Numbered from the stretch's first letter, positions 8,764 to 18,008 are shown. The stretch: 64,000 nt of DNA from an uncultured Chloroflexota bacterium (GCA_937974245.1 CALJKV010000063.1:54553-118552), one strand, 5' to 3'. The notes: a model not told the origin generated them from the letters alone. A program made the numbers and translations.

Positions 8764-10377
8764 TTACTCCTTCACCAACTCGGTATCCGCCAGCTTTTCG
8801 AGGTACTCTTCCCGGAAAAAGCGCAGTGTACTCATCACCGGGTTGGGTGCGGACTGCCCCAAACCGCACAGGCTGGTACTGCGAACCATGTCACACAGCG
8901 TCTCTAGCTGCTGTAGATCACTCTGATTGGCGTGTCCCTGGGCGATTTTGGTCAGGAGGTCGTACATGAGCGCCGTACCGACCCGGCATGGCACACATTT
9001 CCCGCACGATTCGCTCATACAGAATTCCATAAAGTAGCGGGCGACTTCCACCATCGAGGAACCGTCATCCATGACAATCATGCCGCCGGAACCCATAATC
9101 GAGCCAAGTTCACTGAGCGACTCGTAATCCACCGAGGTGCCCAGGTGATCGGCGGGGATACAGCCACCAGACGGGCCGCCGGTCTGCACCGCTTTAAAGC
9201 GCCGGCCATCGGGGATACCGCCGCCCATATCGTAGATGATTTCTTCAAGTGTGATGCCCATCGGCACTTCGATCAGGCCGATGTTCTTGACCTTGCCGGA
9301 AAGCGCGAAGACTTTCGTGCCTTTGCTCTTTTTCGTGCCGATCTTGGCGAACCAATCCCCGCCATTCCGGAGAATCGCCGGCACATTAGCGAAAGTTTCC
9401 ACATTATTGATGAGTGTTGGGCAGCCCCATAGCCCTTTCGCAGCCGGGTACGGCGGGCGCGGGCGTGGCGAACCCCGCCGACCTTCAATAGAGGCCAGCA
9501 GCGCCGTCTCTTCACCGCACACGAAAGCCCCCGCGCCCAGTCGGATTTCCAGCGAGAAGTCGAAGTTGGTCCCAAAGATATTCTGCCCCAGGATGCCCGC
9601 TTTCTGCGCCTGACGAATCGCCTTATTCAGGCGTTCAATTGCCAGTGGATATTCCGCCCGCACATAAATGTAGCCGTGATGTGCGCCCACCGCATAGGCG
9701 GCGATTGCCATCCCCTCGATGACGCGATGTGGATCGCCTTCCATGACGCTGCGATCCATAAATGCGCCGGGGTCGCCTTCATCGCCATTGCACACAACGT
9801 ACTTAGTCGTCCCTTCGGAACGGGCAACGGTACTCAATTTGAGGCCAGTGGGATACCCCGCACCGCCGCGTCCCCGCAAGCCGCTGCGCGTGACTTCATT
9901 GATCACACCAATCGGCATCAATTCGGTCAGAACCCGCATGAACGCCTGGTAACCGCCCACGGCCATATAGTCTTCGATACGTTCGGGGTCAATCCGCCCG
10001 CAGTTTTCCAGCACGATTTTGTGCTGGCTCTTGAAGAAAGGAATATCCGTCGGGCAATGTTTATGCCGGATCGGGCCTTTGCCGAGGTTTTTCACGATGT
10101 CAGGCGCGTCTTCGGTGGTGACACCCTGATAGAGAACATCTTCACTGGGAACAGCGACCAGCGGCCCATTGCCGCACAGCCCCATGCAGCCCACGCCTTT
10201 AACCAGGCAGTGACCCGACTCGCCATGCGCTTCGACTTCGGTTTCCAGCGCCGTTTTGATCTTGTCGCTCTGTGAAGACAGGCAGCCCGCCGCCATACAT
10301 ACATGAATATGGTGGCGATATTCGGCCTGTCTACGGCGTTCCTGTTCCCCTATCTGGAGAAATTCTTCATGATCCAT
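8764..10377 (-). CDS. hoxF: Hydrogenase diaphorase flavoprotein subunit
   Basis: NAD(H)- and FMN-binding subunit of the Hox diaphorase, homologous to NuoF of complex I. Of its 537 residues the N-terminal part is a thioredoxin-like [2Fe-2S] domain (HVCMAAGCLSSQ ... GCMGLCGNGPLV), followed by the FMN/NADH Rossmann region (RGRGGAGYPTGLK, CNGDEGDPGAFMDR) and a C-terminal [4Fe-4S] motif (SCGKCVPCRVGT). Length is normal. The ATG at 10377 overlaps the 3' end of hoxE by 11 bp. NADH production from H2 is the likely direction under microoxic growth, but that is inference. Confidence 0.95.
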   Translation of the reverse strand: MDHEEFLQIGEQERRRQAEYRHHIHVCMAAGCLSSQSDKIKTALETEVEAHGESGHCLVKGVGCMGLCGNGPLVAVPSEDVLYQGVTTEDAPDIVKNLGKGPIRHKHCPTDIPFFKSQHKIVLENCGRIDPERIEDYMAVGGYQAFMRVLTELMPIGVINEVTRSGLRGRGGAGYPTGLKLSTVARSEGTTKYVVCNGDEGDPGAFMDRSVMEGDPHRVIEGMAIAAYAVGAHHGYIYVRAEYPLAIERLNKAIRQAQKAGILGQNIFGTNFDFSLEIRLGAGAFVCGEETALLASIEGRRGSPRPRPPYPAAKGLWGCPTLINNVETFANVPAILRNGGDWFAKIGTKKSKGTKVFALSGKVKNIGLIEVPMGITLEEIIYDMGGGIPDGRRFKAVQTGGPSGGCIPADHLGTSVDYESLSELGSIMGSGGMIVMDDGSSMVEVARYFMEFCMSESCGKCVPCRVGTALMYDLLTKIAQGHANQSDLQQLETLCDMVRSTSLCGLGQSAPNPVMSTLRFFREEYLEKLADTELVKE

Positions 10378-10876
10378 TGCCCGTAATCCTCCGAATTTGC
10401 TCGATGACGTTTTCCGGTGTCATTTTAGGAATGACATCTCCATCCACAACGACGGCGGGCGCCAACCCACACGAGCCGATACAGCGGGCTGTCAGCAGGG
10501 AAAATTCGCCATCACTGGTCGTCTGGCCGGGCTGCACGTCGTAGGCTTCCGCCACACGCTCCAATACCTGGTCACTGCCTTTGATATAGCAGGCTGTCCC
10601 CAAACAGACCACGCAGCTATGGCGGCCACCCGGTTTCAACTGGAAAAAGTGGTAAAAGGTCGCCACGCCGTAGGTCTGGCTGAGCGGGACGCGTAGGCTG
10701 TTGGATACATAGTGCAGCGCCTCATCGTCCAGGTAGCCGAATGACTGCTGGACAGCGTGCAGAGTTTCGATGAGCGCATGAGGATGGTAGCCGTGCCGCC
10801 GCATCGTCGCATTGACAATGCGCCAGCGTTTATCGTCCGAAGGCGGTTCGATTTCGGTAAAATGCCGGTACATCAT
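10367..10876 (-). CDS. hoxE: Hydrogenase diaphorase subunit, NuoE-like [2Fe-2S]
   Basis: Small NuoE-type subunit with a thioredoxin-like fold and one [2Fe-2S] cluster; distinguishes HoxEFUYH pentamers from the HoxFUYH tetramer. The 169 residues contain VCLGTACYIKGSDQ and LTARCIGSCGLAPAVVVDG, the two cysteine pairs expected. First gene of the hox operon; the 503-bp region upstream contains a perfect CRP/FNR-type palindrome and a MITE-like element. ATG at 10876; an alternative ATG one codon later exists and the ribosome site is weak. Confidence 0.93.
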   Translation of the reverse strand: MMYRHFTEIEPPSDDKRWRIVNATMRRHGYHPHALIETLHAVQQSFGYLDDEALHYVSNSLRVPLSQTYGVATFYHFFQLKPGGRHSCVVCLGTACYIKGSDQVLERVAEAYDVQPGQTTSDGEFSLLTARCIGSCGLAPAVVVDGDVIPKMTPENVIEQIRRITGNGS

Positions 10877-11013
10877 TGATCCTTTTTCTGGAATGTGGGC
10901 TAAACACCTTAGAAGTTACGCAGCCATGTGTGAAATTTCGCCCGAACAAAGGGCCTAAGCTCTCTGTCTTGCCAACATACTGCGTAAGTCCCTTAACACC
11001 TCTACCATTGTGA

Positions 11014-11043
11014 GATAAATGGGCTGAACATCCAATTGAACAA
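11014..11043 (-). promoter_or_regulatory. Possible hox promoter
   Basis: On the minus strand a TTGTTC hexamer (11038-11043) is followed after 18 bp by TTTATC (11014-11019). The match to a sigma-70 promoter is weak, but it lies about 50 bp downstream of the palindrome at 11057-11072, a distance at which CRP-family activators often act. Offered as a candidate only. Confidence 0.3.
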
Positions 11044-11056
11044 TGACACCGTTATT

Positions 11057-11072
11057 TGTGATTTTTGTCACA
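11057..11072 (-). promoter_or_regulatory. Perfect CRP/FNR-family operator upstream of hoxE
   Basis: The sequence is TGTGA-TTTTTG-TCACA (plus strand), a perfect 5+5 dyad of the CRP/FNR type, 181 bp upstream of the hoxE ATG. The same dyad with one change lies upstream of cydA, suggesting common control of hydrogen oxidation and the high-affinity oxidase. The rest of the 10877-11224 region shows no credible gene. Confidence 0.65.
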
Positions 11073-11224
11073 ATCGAATCGGGAGGGAGTATTTTCCCAT
11101 CGTCTACGATAACGACAAGCTGGACTTTTCGGCGTATCCAGACTATATGAAGGAATACTCTGGCGCGCCTGAACTGTGATTACACGAGGGACTAGCAGGG
11201 CGATTGCATCAAAATAGGAATTTC

Positions 11225-11376
11225 AATTTGATATACACTTCTGGCTTTTTCTACCCCCTCTCAATCTCCCCCCGCCAATGGGGGCGACTTGTTGGTTCTG
11301 TTTGACCAGCCCCCGCCCCGTTTGCGGGGAGGGTTGGGGAGGGGTCAGAAAAGGCTGATTTGTATAGAGCGAATTT
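11225..11376. repeat. MITE-like palindromic element
   Basis: About 150 bp with imperfect inverted arms of roughly 45-50 bp: the left arm (AATTTGATATACA..CTGGCTTTTTCTACCCCCTCTC) is mirrored by the right arm (GGGGAGGGGTCAGAAAAGGCTGATTTGTATAGAG..AATT; runs shortened here). Two internal G/C palindromes are nested within (around 11267-11287 and 11310-11333). No coding capacity. The C-rich/G-rich core resembles the insertions inside the gene at 32128-33795. It ends a few bases before the first possible start of the next gene. Confidence 0.6.
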
Positions 11377-11379
11377 GAT

Positions 11380-14169
11380 GTGATTGCCCTGGAGGGATTA
11401 GGCACCAAGCTCGACAGGTTGTTATGTTTTTTGTTATACTCTGTTCCAGACATCAAGCATGAGGAAACCTGGTATTTGCTTACCCGTATATACCGCACAC
11501 ATCTCACTCGAATAGACCCTGGTCTGGTTGTAGCGGCCCTGCTGCCTCTGGTCGCCATACTACCCGCGCTTGGTGATGGCATCATTGCTGGAGCCGACTC
11601 AGTTTTCAATGTTCACCGCATTTATTCCATGAAACTGATGTTGCAGCATGGCATCCTCTATCCGCGTTGGATTCCCTATTTTCATCTGGGTTATGGCTAC
11701 CCCATCTTTAACTTCTATGCGCCTGGAGTATCCTACCTGGGGGGTCTGTTTTCGCTGCTGGGCCTGTCACCTGAAGCCGCTTATACGTTTGTGGCAGCAT
11801 TAGCGACTGTCCTGGGCAGCACAGGAACCTATCTGCTGGGACGGCAACTTTTCTCAAGTACCGCTGGCCTCCTGGCGGCGATGCTGTGGGTCTATGCTCC
11901 CACTCGCCTGTTCGAGTTCTGGCAAATGGGCAGTCTGGCACAGATGATGGCAACTGCACTCATCCCCTGGTTGTTCTGGGGGCTGGCACAAGCCCTACGC
12001 CACCCGACACGCCGAAGTATTCCATCCATCGCCCTGCCATTAGCGGGGATCATCATGACACACCAGCCGACGACATTCATCACAGCGATGGTGGTTGCTC
12101 CGGCGGCGTTCATCCTGCCGATATGGACAGCAAGGTGGGCAAACGAAACGGTATGGCGACGTTTCGTGGTGGTATTCGGTGGTCTGGCGCTCGGTATCGG
12201 GTTGGCGATGATTTTCCTGTTGCCTGTGGTGCTGGAACTGCGTTATATCCTGGCCGCTGAATCGCTTCCTGGTACCGTAGATCGTCTGATACGTAATTTC
12301 TTCCGGCCCGCTGACTTATTTGCTCTGCCCCGCCCATTGGATACTGCCGACCTTAACCCGGTCATGGTTAGCTCAATGGGGTTGGTGGGAGGCTTATTGG
12401 CTGTGCTGGGTGCGGCGTCGCTGTTCCGTAGAAAACGAATCGGGCCGGTCATCCTGCTGCTGGCAGGATTGATGTTCACCTTGTATATGGCAACCGAATC
12501 GTCCCTATCTGTCTGGTTGACCATTCCCTACCTGGAACAATTGCGTTTCCCGGTACGTTTCCTGCGAATGGGAACGGTATTCCTGGCCCTGCTGGGCGGC
12601 GCCAGTCTGTTAATACTGCCACAGCGCTGGCGGTTGGTTGGGTGCATTATCGGTATGGCATTCGTGTTGCTTCAGGCCATGCCCTTGGTCACACCTCACC
12701 AGAACTTCAGCCATTGGGAAAACATCTCGGCGGCGGACGAGGTCAACATGGAGATGACGCTCCACAACTGGGGATCAACCAGCTACGGTGAATTCGATCC
12801 GGTGTGGGGGGATCAGGTACCTTATGATCCACCCGACCCGGCGCAATATCGGGATGATCCGATGTTGATTCCGGTTCACCAGTTGACCGGATATGAAGAC
12901 ATCACAGTGGAACAAGTAGACAGCATGGCAGTAAAAGTGGCTACCGCACAGGCACGCCCGGTGATTTTCCGCCAGTTCTACTTCCCCGGTTGGACTGCCA
13001 CTATAGATGGCACACAGGTAGAGATATACCCCGAATCCAGATATGGGCTTGTCACTGTTGATGTGCCGCCCGGTGAGCATCTTATCACTCTGGCATACAC
13101 CGGCACAATCGCACAGGGGGCGGGAGCCATGCTCACGTTTCTGAGCATCGGTATACTGATTTTCCTTTATGCCCGCCGGGGAGACACAATTGATACGAAG
13201 AGAGAAGTTAAGGAGCGAGTGAGTCGTCCGGTGTCGGCTGGCATCATTGCTGGAATTGTGATTGTGGCATTCCTGAACCGGATGGTTATTGTACCTGACA
13301 CTCACTGGTTCCGCTTTGAATCGTCGCCGGATGCCCCCTATTACATGCACACAGCCGTGCATATCCCCTTTGGTGACGCCTTTCAACTGCTTGGCTATAC
13401 TCTGGAACAGGATAGCGTGAACCCTGGTGGCTGGCTGAATATCACATTATATTGGCGGGCAATGCACGAGATCAGTCGTAGTTTCCGGCCCATCATCCAA
13501 CTGGTCAATCTTTCGCGCACCGAAGCCTGGGCAGTCACCGAGCCGGTGTCTCTTTCACCCAATCTGGGCGGTACAACCCAGGGAATGACACCGGATCATT
13601 TCCTCTCCATCACATACAAGCTGCGTGTGTTTGAAGAGGCCCCACCCTACATTGGGCTGATTACCGTTCGGTTGCTGGATACTGAGAACGACGAAGCCCA
13701 ACTCCTGCCGGATGGCACCAGCAGTCTCGTCATCGGTTCGCCTATCCGCGTGAGAGGCACTGGCACAGCCGATCAACCCATGCTGGATTACCGCCTCGGT
13801 GATGTTCTGCGCCTCAATTGTGCTTCAATTCAACCTGCGGGTGACGACCTCGCAATAGACCTCTACTGGCATGTACTGGAAACACCGCCGCGAGATTTCA
13901 AAACATTCATTCATGGCCTTGACCAGGCGGGAGAATTGGTGGTGCCAGGTGACGGCGATCCGTTGAATGGTGATTATCCGCCTTCGTACTGGCTGCCCGG
14001 CCAGATACTCCACGACCGCTATACGCTGCCCTGGAGTGACGATCTGGCATCGGTTGCTATTGGCCTGTATTTTCCCGACAGTGGAGTACGTTTGCCGGTG
14101 ACGAACGACAGCCAGCCCGTGCTGGATAACCGCATTCTCCTCCCCATCAAGGCAGTTTCATGTGAATAG
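11380..14169 (+). CDS. Large membrane protein, PTPS-related/YfhO-like
   Basis: A 929-residue polytopic membrane protein. About a dozen hydrophobic segments occupy residues 45-600. The phrases DGIIAGADSVFNVHRIYSM, YPRWIPYFHLGYGYPIFNF and APGVSYLGGLFSLLGLSP are typical of bacterial '6-pyruvoyl-tetrahydropterin synthase-related' membrane proteins (PF10131), which are probably GT-C-like lipid-linked sugar transferases despite the family name. The C-terminal 300 residues (after one more membrane segment near 625-640) are extracytoplasmic beta-rich sequence. No nucleotide-sugar motif is visible and the substrate is unknown. The start is uncertain: the frame opens with GTG at 11380, right at the edge of a repeat element and without a clear ribosome site; a start further downstream, before the first membrane helix, is possible. 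Its base composition is lower in G+C than its neighbours. Confidence 0.7.
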   Translation: MIALEGLGTKLDRLLCFLLYSVPDIKHEETWYLLTRIYRTHLTRIDPGLVVAALLPLVAILPALGDGIIAGADSVFNVHRIYSMKLMLQHGILYPRWIPYFHLGYGYPIFNFYAPGVSYLGGLFSLLGLSPEAAYTFVAALATVLGSTGTYLLGRQLFSSTAGLLAAMLWVYAPTRLFEFWQMGSLAQMMATALIPWLFWGLAQALRHPTRRSIPSIALPLAGIIMTHQPTTFITAMVVAPAAFILPIWTARWANETVWRRFVVVFGGLALGIGLAMIFLLPVVLELRYILAAESLPGTVDRLIRNFFRPADLFALPRPLDTADLNPVMVSSMGLVGGLLAVLGAASLFRRKRIGPVILLLAGLMFTLYMATESSLSVWLTIPYLEQLRFPVRFLRMGTVFLALLGGASLLILPQRWRLVGCIIGMAFVLLQAMPLVTPHQNFSHWENISAADEVNMEMTLHNWGSTSYGEFDPVWGDQVPYDPPDPAQYRDDPMLIPVHQLTGYEDITVEQVDSMAVKVATAQARPVIFRQFYFPGWTATIDGTQVEIYPESRYGLVTVDVPPGEHLITLAYTGTIAQGAGAMLTFLSIGILIFLYARRGDTIDTKREVKERVSRPVSAGIIAGIVIVAFLNRMVIVPDTHWFRFESSPDAPYYMHTAVHIPFGDAFQLLGYTLEQDSVNPGGWLNITLYWRAMHEISRSFRPIIQLVNLSRTEAWAVTEPVSLSPNLGGTTQGMTPDHFLSITYKLRVFEEAPPYIGLITVRLLDTENDEAQLLPDGTSSLVIGSPIRVRGTGTADQPMLDYRLGDVLRLNCASIQPAGDDLAIDLYWHVLETPPRDFKTFIHGLDQAGELVVPGDGDPLNGDYPPSYWLPGQILHDRYTLPWSDDLASVAIGLYFPDSGVRLPVTNDSQPVLDNRILLPIKAVSCE

Positions 14170-14248
14170 TGCCGATTTCAATCAGATGTGTGGCATAGTA
14201 TGTGCGACCCTAACTCCATCCAGTCGGATTCCGGGCACAATATTCTCC

Positions 14249-15493
14249 TTATTGAAAGCCGCCGCTGGGGGTGGAAAGGCCGCGCTCTCCGGCAATCTTC
14301 GCCTCATAACCGCTGGCGTAATAGGCCGCGATAGGGTCAACTGGCACGCCCATCTCCGCCCGAACCTGTGCCAGCAAAGGCCGCACGTCGGTGCGATATG
14401 CATCGTTCAGCAGACGGTGCGCCTCTAAAACGTTCCCTTCCTGCTGCGCCTGGGCAAGCTGTTGGCGCGGCACGAGCAACGCTTTGGCGTAGGCTTCCTG
14501 GCAGTTCAGCACCGAGTAAATGATGGGCGCCATTTTCCCTTCAACATTGTGATTCTGATCAAGCATGTAGGCCACCTGGCGGGCCGTTGTCCGCGCCGGT
14601 TCGTCGCTCCCCATCTCCGCCCCCGCCAGTTCGGTGTAGATCAGGAATAGTTCGTAGGGGTTGACGCTGCCCACAATCAGATCGTCGTCGGCATACTTGC
14701 GGTTGTTGAAGTGGAAGCCGCCCAGCCGTCCTTCATCCAGCAGGAAGGCCACGATCTGCTCAATATTGACACCCTGCGCATGGTGGCCGAGGTCTACCAG
14801 AACCTGCGCCTGCGCCCCAAGTTTGAGGCACCAGGCATAGGCCGTACCCCAGTCAGGAATATCGGTACTGTAAAACGCCGGCTCAAAGAACTTATATTCC
14901 ACCAGCATCCGGCTGTCGGCGGGCAGGTGCTGGTAGATCAGGCGCAGGCTCTCCTCAAAGCGGCGTTTGCGCCCGCGCAGGCTGTCCTGCCCGGCATAGT
15001 TCGTGCCGTCGGCAAACCACAGGCTCAGAATGTCACTGTGGAGCTTGGGCATAATCTCGCAGCATTCAAGGATATGATCCAGGGCGCGTTCGCGGATACC
15101 TCCGCTCGGATTTGCCAGCGACCCCAGCCGGTATTCGTCATCCTGGAAAACATTGGGATTCACCGCGCCGATGCGTACTCCCTGCTCGGCGGCATACTGG
15201 TTCATGGCGTCATAATCATCATTTTCGGGGCGATCCCAGGGGATATGCACGGCGACAGTCGGGGCAATGCCGGTCATTTTGTGTACCATCGCGGCGTCCG
15301 CCAGTTTTTGCTGTGTGGTGGTGGCCGCACCGCGCCAGGCGAAGGCCTTAAAGCGCGTGCCGCTGTTGGCGTAGCCCCAACTGGGCGTTTCGATGTGTTG
15401 GTTTTTCAGTGCGGCTTTGACAGCAGCCAGGTCAATCCCCTGGCGGATGAGTTGTTCGGCCAGGAGTTCATAAGCGGCCTCGTATTCGGACAT
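14249..15493 (-). CDS. rhaI: L-rhamnose isomerase (RhaI type)
   Basis: Converts L-rhamnose to L-rhamnulose, first step of the phosphorylative rhamnose pathway. The 414 residues match the Gram-positive/Pseudomonas-type isomerase rather than E. coli RhaA: IETPSWGYANSGTRFKAF near the N-terminus, PTVAVHIPWDRPEND, and a TIM-barrel metal site in VDLGHHAQGVNIEQ and GGFHFNNRKYADDD. Length fits. Last gene of the long minus-strand rhamnose operon, 48 bp after rhaB. The converging plus-strand gene ends 79 bp away; no clear terminator is visible between. Confidence 0.9.
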   Translation of the reverse strand: MSEYEAAYELLAEQLIRQGIDLAAVKAALKNQHIETPSWGYANSGTRFKAFAWRGAATTTQQKLADAAMVHKMTGIAPTVAVHIPWDRPENDDYDAMNQYAAEQGVRIGAVNPNVFQDDEYRLGSLANPSGGIRERALDHILECCEIMPKLHSDILSLWFADGTNYAGQDSLRGRKRRFEESLRLIYQHLPADSRMLVEYKFFEPAFYSTDIPDWGTAYAWCLKLGAQAQVLVDLGHHAQGVNIEQIVAFLLDEGRLGGFHFNNRKYADDDLIVGSVNPYELFLIYTELAGAEMGSDEPARTTARQVAYMLDQNHNVEGKMAPIIYSVLNCQEAYAKALLVPRQQLAQAQQEGNVLEAHRLLNDAYRTDVRPLLAQVRAEMGVPVDPIAAYYASGYEAKIAGERGLSTPSGGFQ

Positions 15494-15541
15494 TTTGTAC
15501 CTCCGGTCAAGATAATCAGGATATTTTTGGGTTCGTCCCGC

Positions 15542-17017
15542 CTACACACCGATTTCCAGCAGTCGGGCGTAGGCGGCATCCCACGCGCTCCGGTCTGCTG
15601 CCGGCTCGTAAACCTGCACGTCGGTTGAACGGCGCACCAATTCACGCCCTTCGATCAACGACGCCAGATCGCCTCGCGCCATCATCTGCACCAGCAGATT
15701 GCCATACGCCGTTGCTTCCACCGGCCCTGCGACCACCACCCGGCCCGTCGCGTCCGCCGTGAACTGGGATAACAGGCGGTTCTGCGTGCCGCCGCCGACG
15801 ATGTGGATCGGGTCGAGGCGGTAGCCCAGAATCGCCTCTAGCTGCGCCAGCACCCAGCGGTACTTCAGCGCGAGGCTTTCCAGAATCGTGCGTACCATCG
15901 CCCCTTTATCTTCCAGAACCGGTTGATCCGTCGCCTGGCAGAAGTGATTAATGCGTCCCGGCATATCGCCCGGCGGCAGGAACTCCGGCGCGTCCGGGTT
16001 GAGGATGGCACTGAAGGGCGCGGCTGCCCCGGCCATGCGCGTGAGTTCCTCGTAGGAGAAATCTTCTCCCGCCTGCGCCCAGGTGCGCTGGCACTGCTGT
16101 ACCAGCCACAGCCCCATCACATTCCGCGAAAAACGGAACGTGCCGCCGATGCCGCCTTCATTCGTCATATTGGCGGCCAGGCTGGCGGTGTTAATCACCG
16201 GGCCGGGCGTCACAGCCCCCATGATGGACCACGTGCCGGAACTGATCCAGGCGAAACGCTCACCCTGTGCGGGAATCGCCGCTACTGCCGAGCCAGTATC
16301 GTGACAGGCGGGCGCGACAATTGGGAAAGGGGAAGCGCCCACTTCATCAGCCAGTTCGGGCCGTAAATCCCCGATCACCGTCCCAGGCTGGACGATTTCG
16401 GGGAAAATGTGTGTTGGAATTTCGAGCTTTTCCAGCAGGGGGATAGCCCATCGGCCCTTCTGCGGGTCATAGCACTGGGTTGTCGTGGCAATCGTGAACT
16501 CGCTGACTTTGCAGCCGGAGAGCCAGTAATTAAAGAGGTCAGGCATCGTCAGAAAAGTGCGGGCAATCTTAAAAACCGGGGACTGCTGTTTGACCATTGC
16601 CAGAAGCTGGTACAGGCTGTTGATCGGTAGGAACTGGATTCCGCTCTGCTCAAAAATCGCCGCTTTCCCGGCAATGCGAAAAGCTTCCTCAACCATGCCA
16701 TCGGTGCGGCTGTCGCGGTAATGATACGGGTTGCCGATGAGGATACCGGCTTCGTCGAGCAGCCCAAAATCCACGCCCCAGGTATCCAGCCCGGCACTCA
16801 GCGGTTGGTACGGAGCGGCAACCGCCATCCCCTGCTTGATGGCCGCCCAAATAGCCAGTACATCCCAGTGCAGGCCGTCATGCAGGCGCACCGGACGATT
16901 GGGAAAACGGTGCACCTCAGATAGTTCCAGGCGTTCGCCATCAAACCCGCCCAGCATCGCCCGGCCACTCTCCGCGCCCAGGTCAAAGGCCAGAAAATTC
17001 GCTGTTTTACCCATCAT
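15542..17017 (-). CDS. rhaB: Rhamnulokinase
   Basis: FGGY-family carbohydrate kinase; phosphorylates L-rhamnulose to L-rhamnulose-1-phosphate. The N-terminus FLAFDLGAESGRAMLG is the phosphate-1 motif with the rhamnulokinase-typical GAESGR, substrate region GLHWDVLAIW, and ATP-site GGGTQNRLLSQFTADATGR. Start chosen at the ATG at 17017 (491 residues), preceded by a G-run ribosome site; the frame is open upstream to 17188 but that part is shadow of the dipeptidase-like gene, which ends 13 bp before. Length is normal for RhaB. Operon position beside rhaI fixes the substrate. Confidence 0.93.
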   Translation of the reverse strand: MMGKTANFLAFDLGAESGRAMLGGFDGERLELSEVHRFPNRPVRLHDGLHWDVLAIWAAIKQGMAVAAPYQPLSAGLDTWGVDFGLLDEAGILIGNPYHYRDSRTDGMVEEAFRIAGKAAIFEQSGIQFLPINSLYQLLAMVKQQSPVFKIARTFLTMPDLFNYWLSGCKVSEFTIATTTQCYDPQKGRWAIPLLEKLEIPTHIFPEIVQPGTVIGDLRPELADEVGASPFPIVAPACHDTGSAVAAIPAQGERFAWISSGTWSIMGAVTPGPVINTASLAANMTNEGGIGGTFRFSRNVMGLWLVQQCQRTWAQAGEDFSYEELTRMAGAAAPFSAILNPDAPEFLPPGDMPGRINHFCQATDQPVLEDKGAMVRTILESLALKYRWVLAQLEAILGYRLDPIHIVGGGTQNRLLSQFTADATGRVVVAGPVEATAYGNLLVQMMARGDLASLIEGRELVRRSTDVQVYEPAADRSAWDAAYARLLEIGV

Positions 17018-17030
17018 CCCCCCATTTTCA

Positions 17031-18008
17031 TCACCACACCTGCTCATAGAGCCGCAGCCAGTTACCGCCCATAATTTTCTGTGTATCGGCGGCGCTGTAC
17101 CCCCGTGCCAGCAGCGCAGCGGTGACATTCGGCAGTTCTGCTGCCGAAGCGAAGTTCTGTACTGGTGGGATACTCTCCATGAAGGCAATCACATCCAGTG
17201 GCAGGCCAGCCAGTACGGTCTGGACGACTTCTGCAGGCATTTCTTCCATGAAATCCGGCCCAATACCGACGTGATCCACGCCGACCATCTGCACCAGGTA
17301 ATCAATCGCGCTGGCATAATCTTCAACAGCGGCGGGCAGATTGGGCGTGAGCATGGCCGGGAAAGACAGCGCGCCAATGACGCCGCCTCTGGCAGCACAG
17401 GCTTTCAGCGCCTCGTCGCTTTTGTTACGGGGGTGCAGGAACTGCGCTGCCGCGTTGGCGTGCGTGATCGCAACCGGCTTTTGAGAAGCGGCAATCGCTT
17501 CCAGGGTGGTGCGCGGGCCACAGTGGGATAAGTCCACCAGAATGCCCAGCCGGTTCATTTCGGCGATGACATCCCGGCCAAACGCGGTTAAGCCTTTGTC
17601 TTCCGCAACCTGGCAGCCGAAGCCAACCCGGTTCTCAAAGTTATACGTCAACTGGATAATACGCACGCCCAGTTCGTGATAGGCGCGCAGCAAAGGCAGT
17701 TTATCGGCAATCGGCGCAGTATCCTGGAAACCAAAGATAAAACCGGTCTTCCCGGCTACTTTCGCGGCATGAATATCGGCCACACTGCGGATCTGCATGG
17801 CAATCGCGGCGTGCCGGTCAAGCTGCTCGTACATCTGGCCGATCATGTCCAGGGTTTCTTCCGGGTTATGCCAGGCGGCCAGCGTCGCATTCACGGCGGT
17901 GGTGCCACCCTGATGGATATGTTTAATCACACTATCGCTGAAAAACCAACTGGCGTTCAACCCATCAATAATGATACTGTCCCGGTGTAACTGCTGCGCG
18001 TCATTCAC
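17031..18008 (-). CDS. Membrane-dipeptidase (M19) family protein with altered metal site
   Basis: A 325-residue protein of the renal/membrane dipeptidase family (PF01244), an amidohydrolase-type barrel that normally hydrolyses dipeptides, often D-containing, with two zinc ions. Family features are clear: GFQDTAPI, LGVRIIQLTYN, NRLGILVDLSHCG, ITHANAAAQFLHPRNKSDEAL and GVDHVGIGPDF. Yet the first metal motif, normally DGHxD, reads IIDGLNASWF, so both ligands (His, Asp) are missing, and the bridging Glu region is GFQD. The protein may use one metal, act on a different substrate, or be inactive. It lies between ridA and rhaB in the rhamnose operon. Confidence 0.85.
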   Translation of the reverse strand: MNDAQQLHRDSIIIDGLNASWFFSDSVIKHIHQGGTTAVNATLAAWHNPEETLDMIGQMYEQLDRHAAIAMQIRSVADIHAAKVAGKTGFIFGFQDTAPIADKLPLLRAYHELGVRIIQLTYNFENRVGFGCQVAEDKGLTAFGRDVIAEMNRLGILVDLSHCGPRTTLEAIAASQKPVAITHANAAAQFLHPRNKSDEALKACAARGGVIGALSFPAMLTPNLPAAVEDYASAIDYLVQMVGVDHVGIGPDFMEEMPAEVVQTVLAGLPLDVIAFMESIPPVQNFASAAELPNVTAALLARGYSAADTQKIMGGNWLRLYEQVW

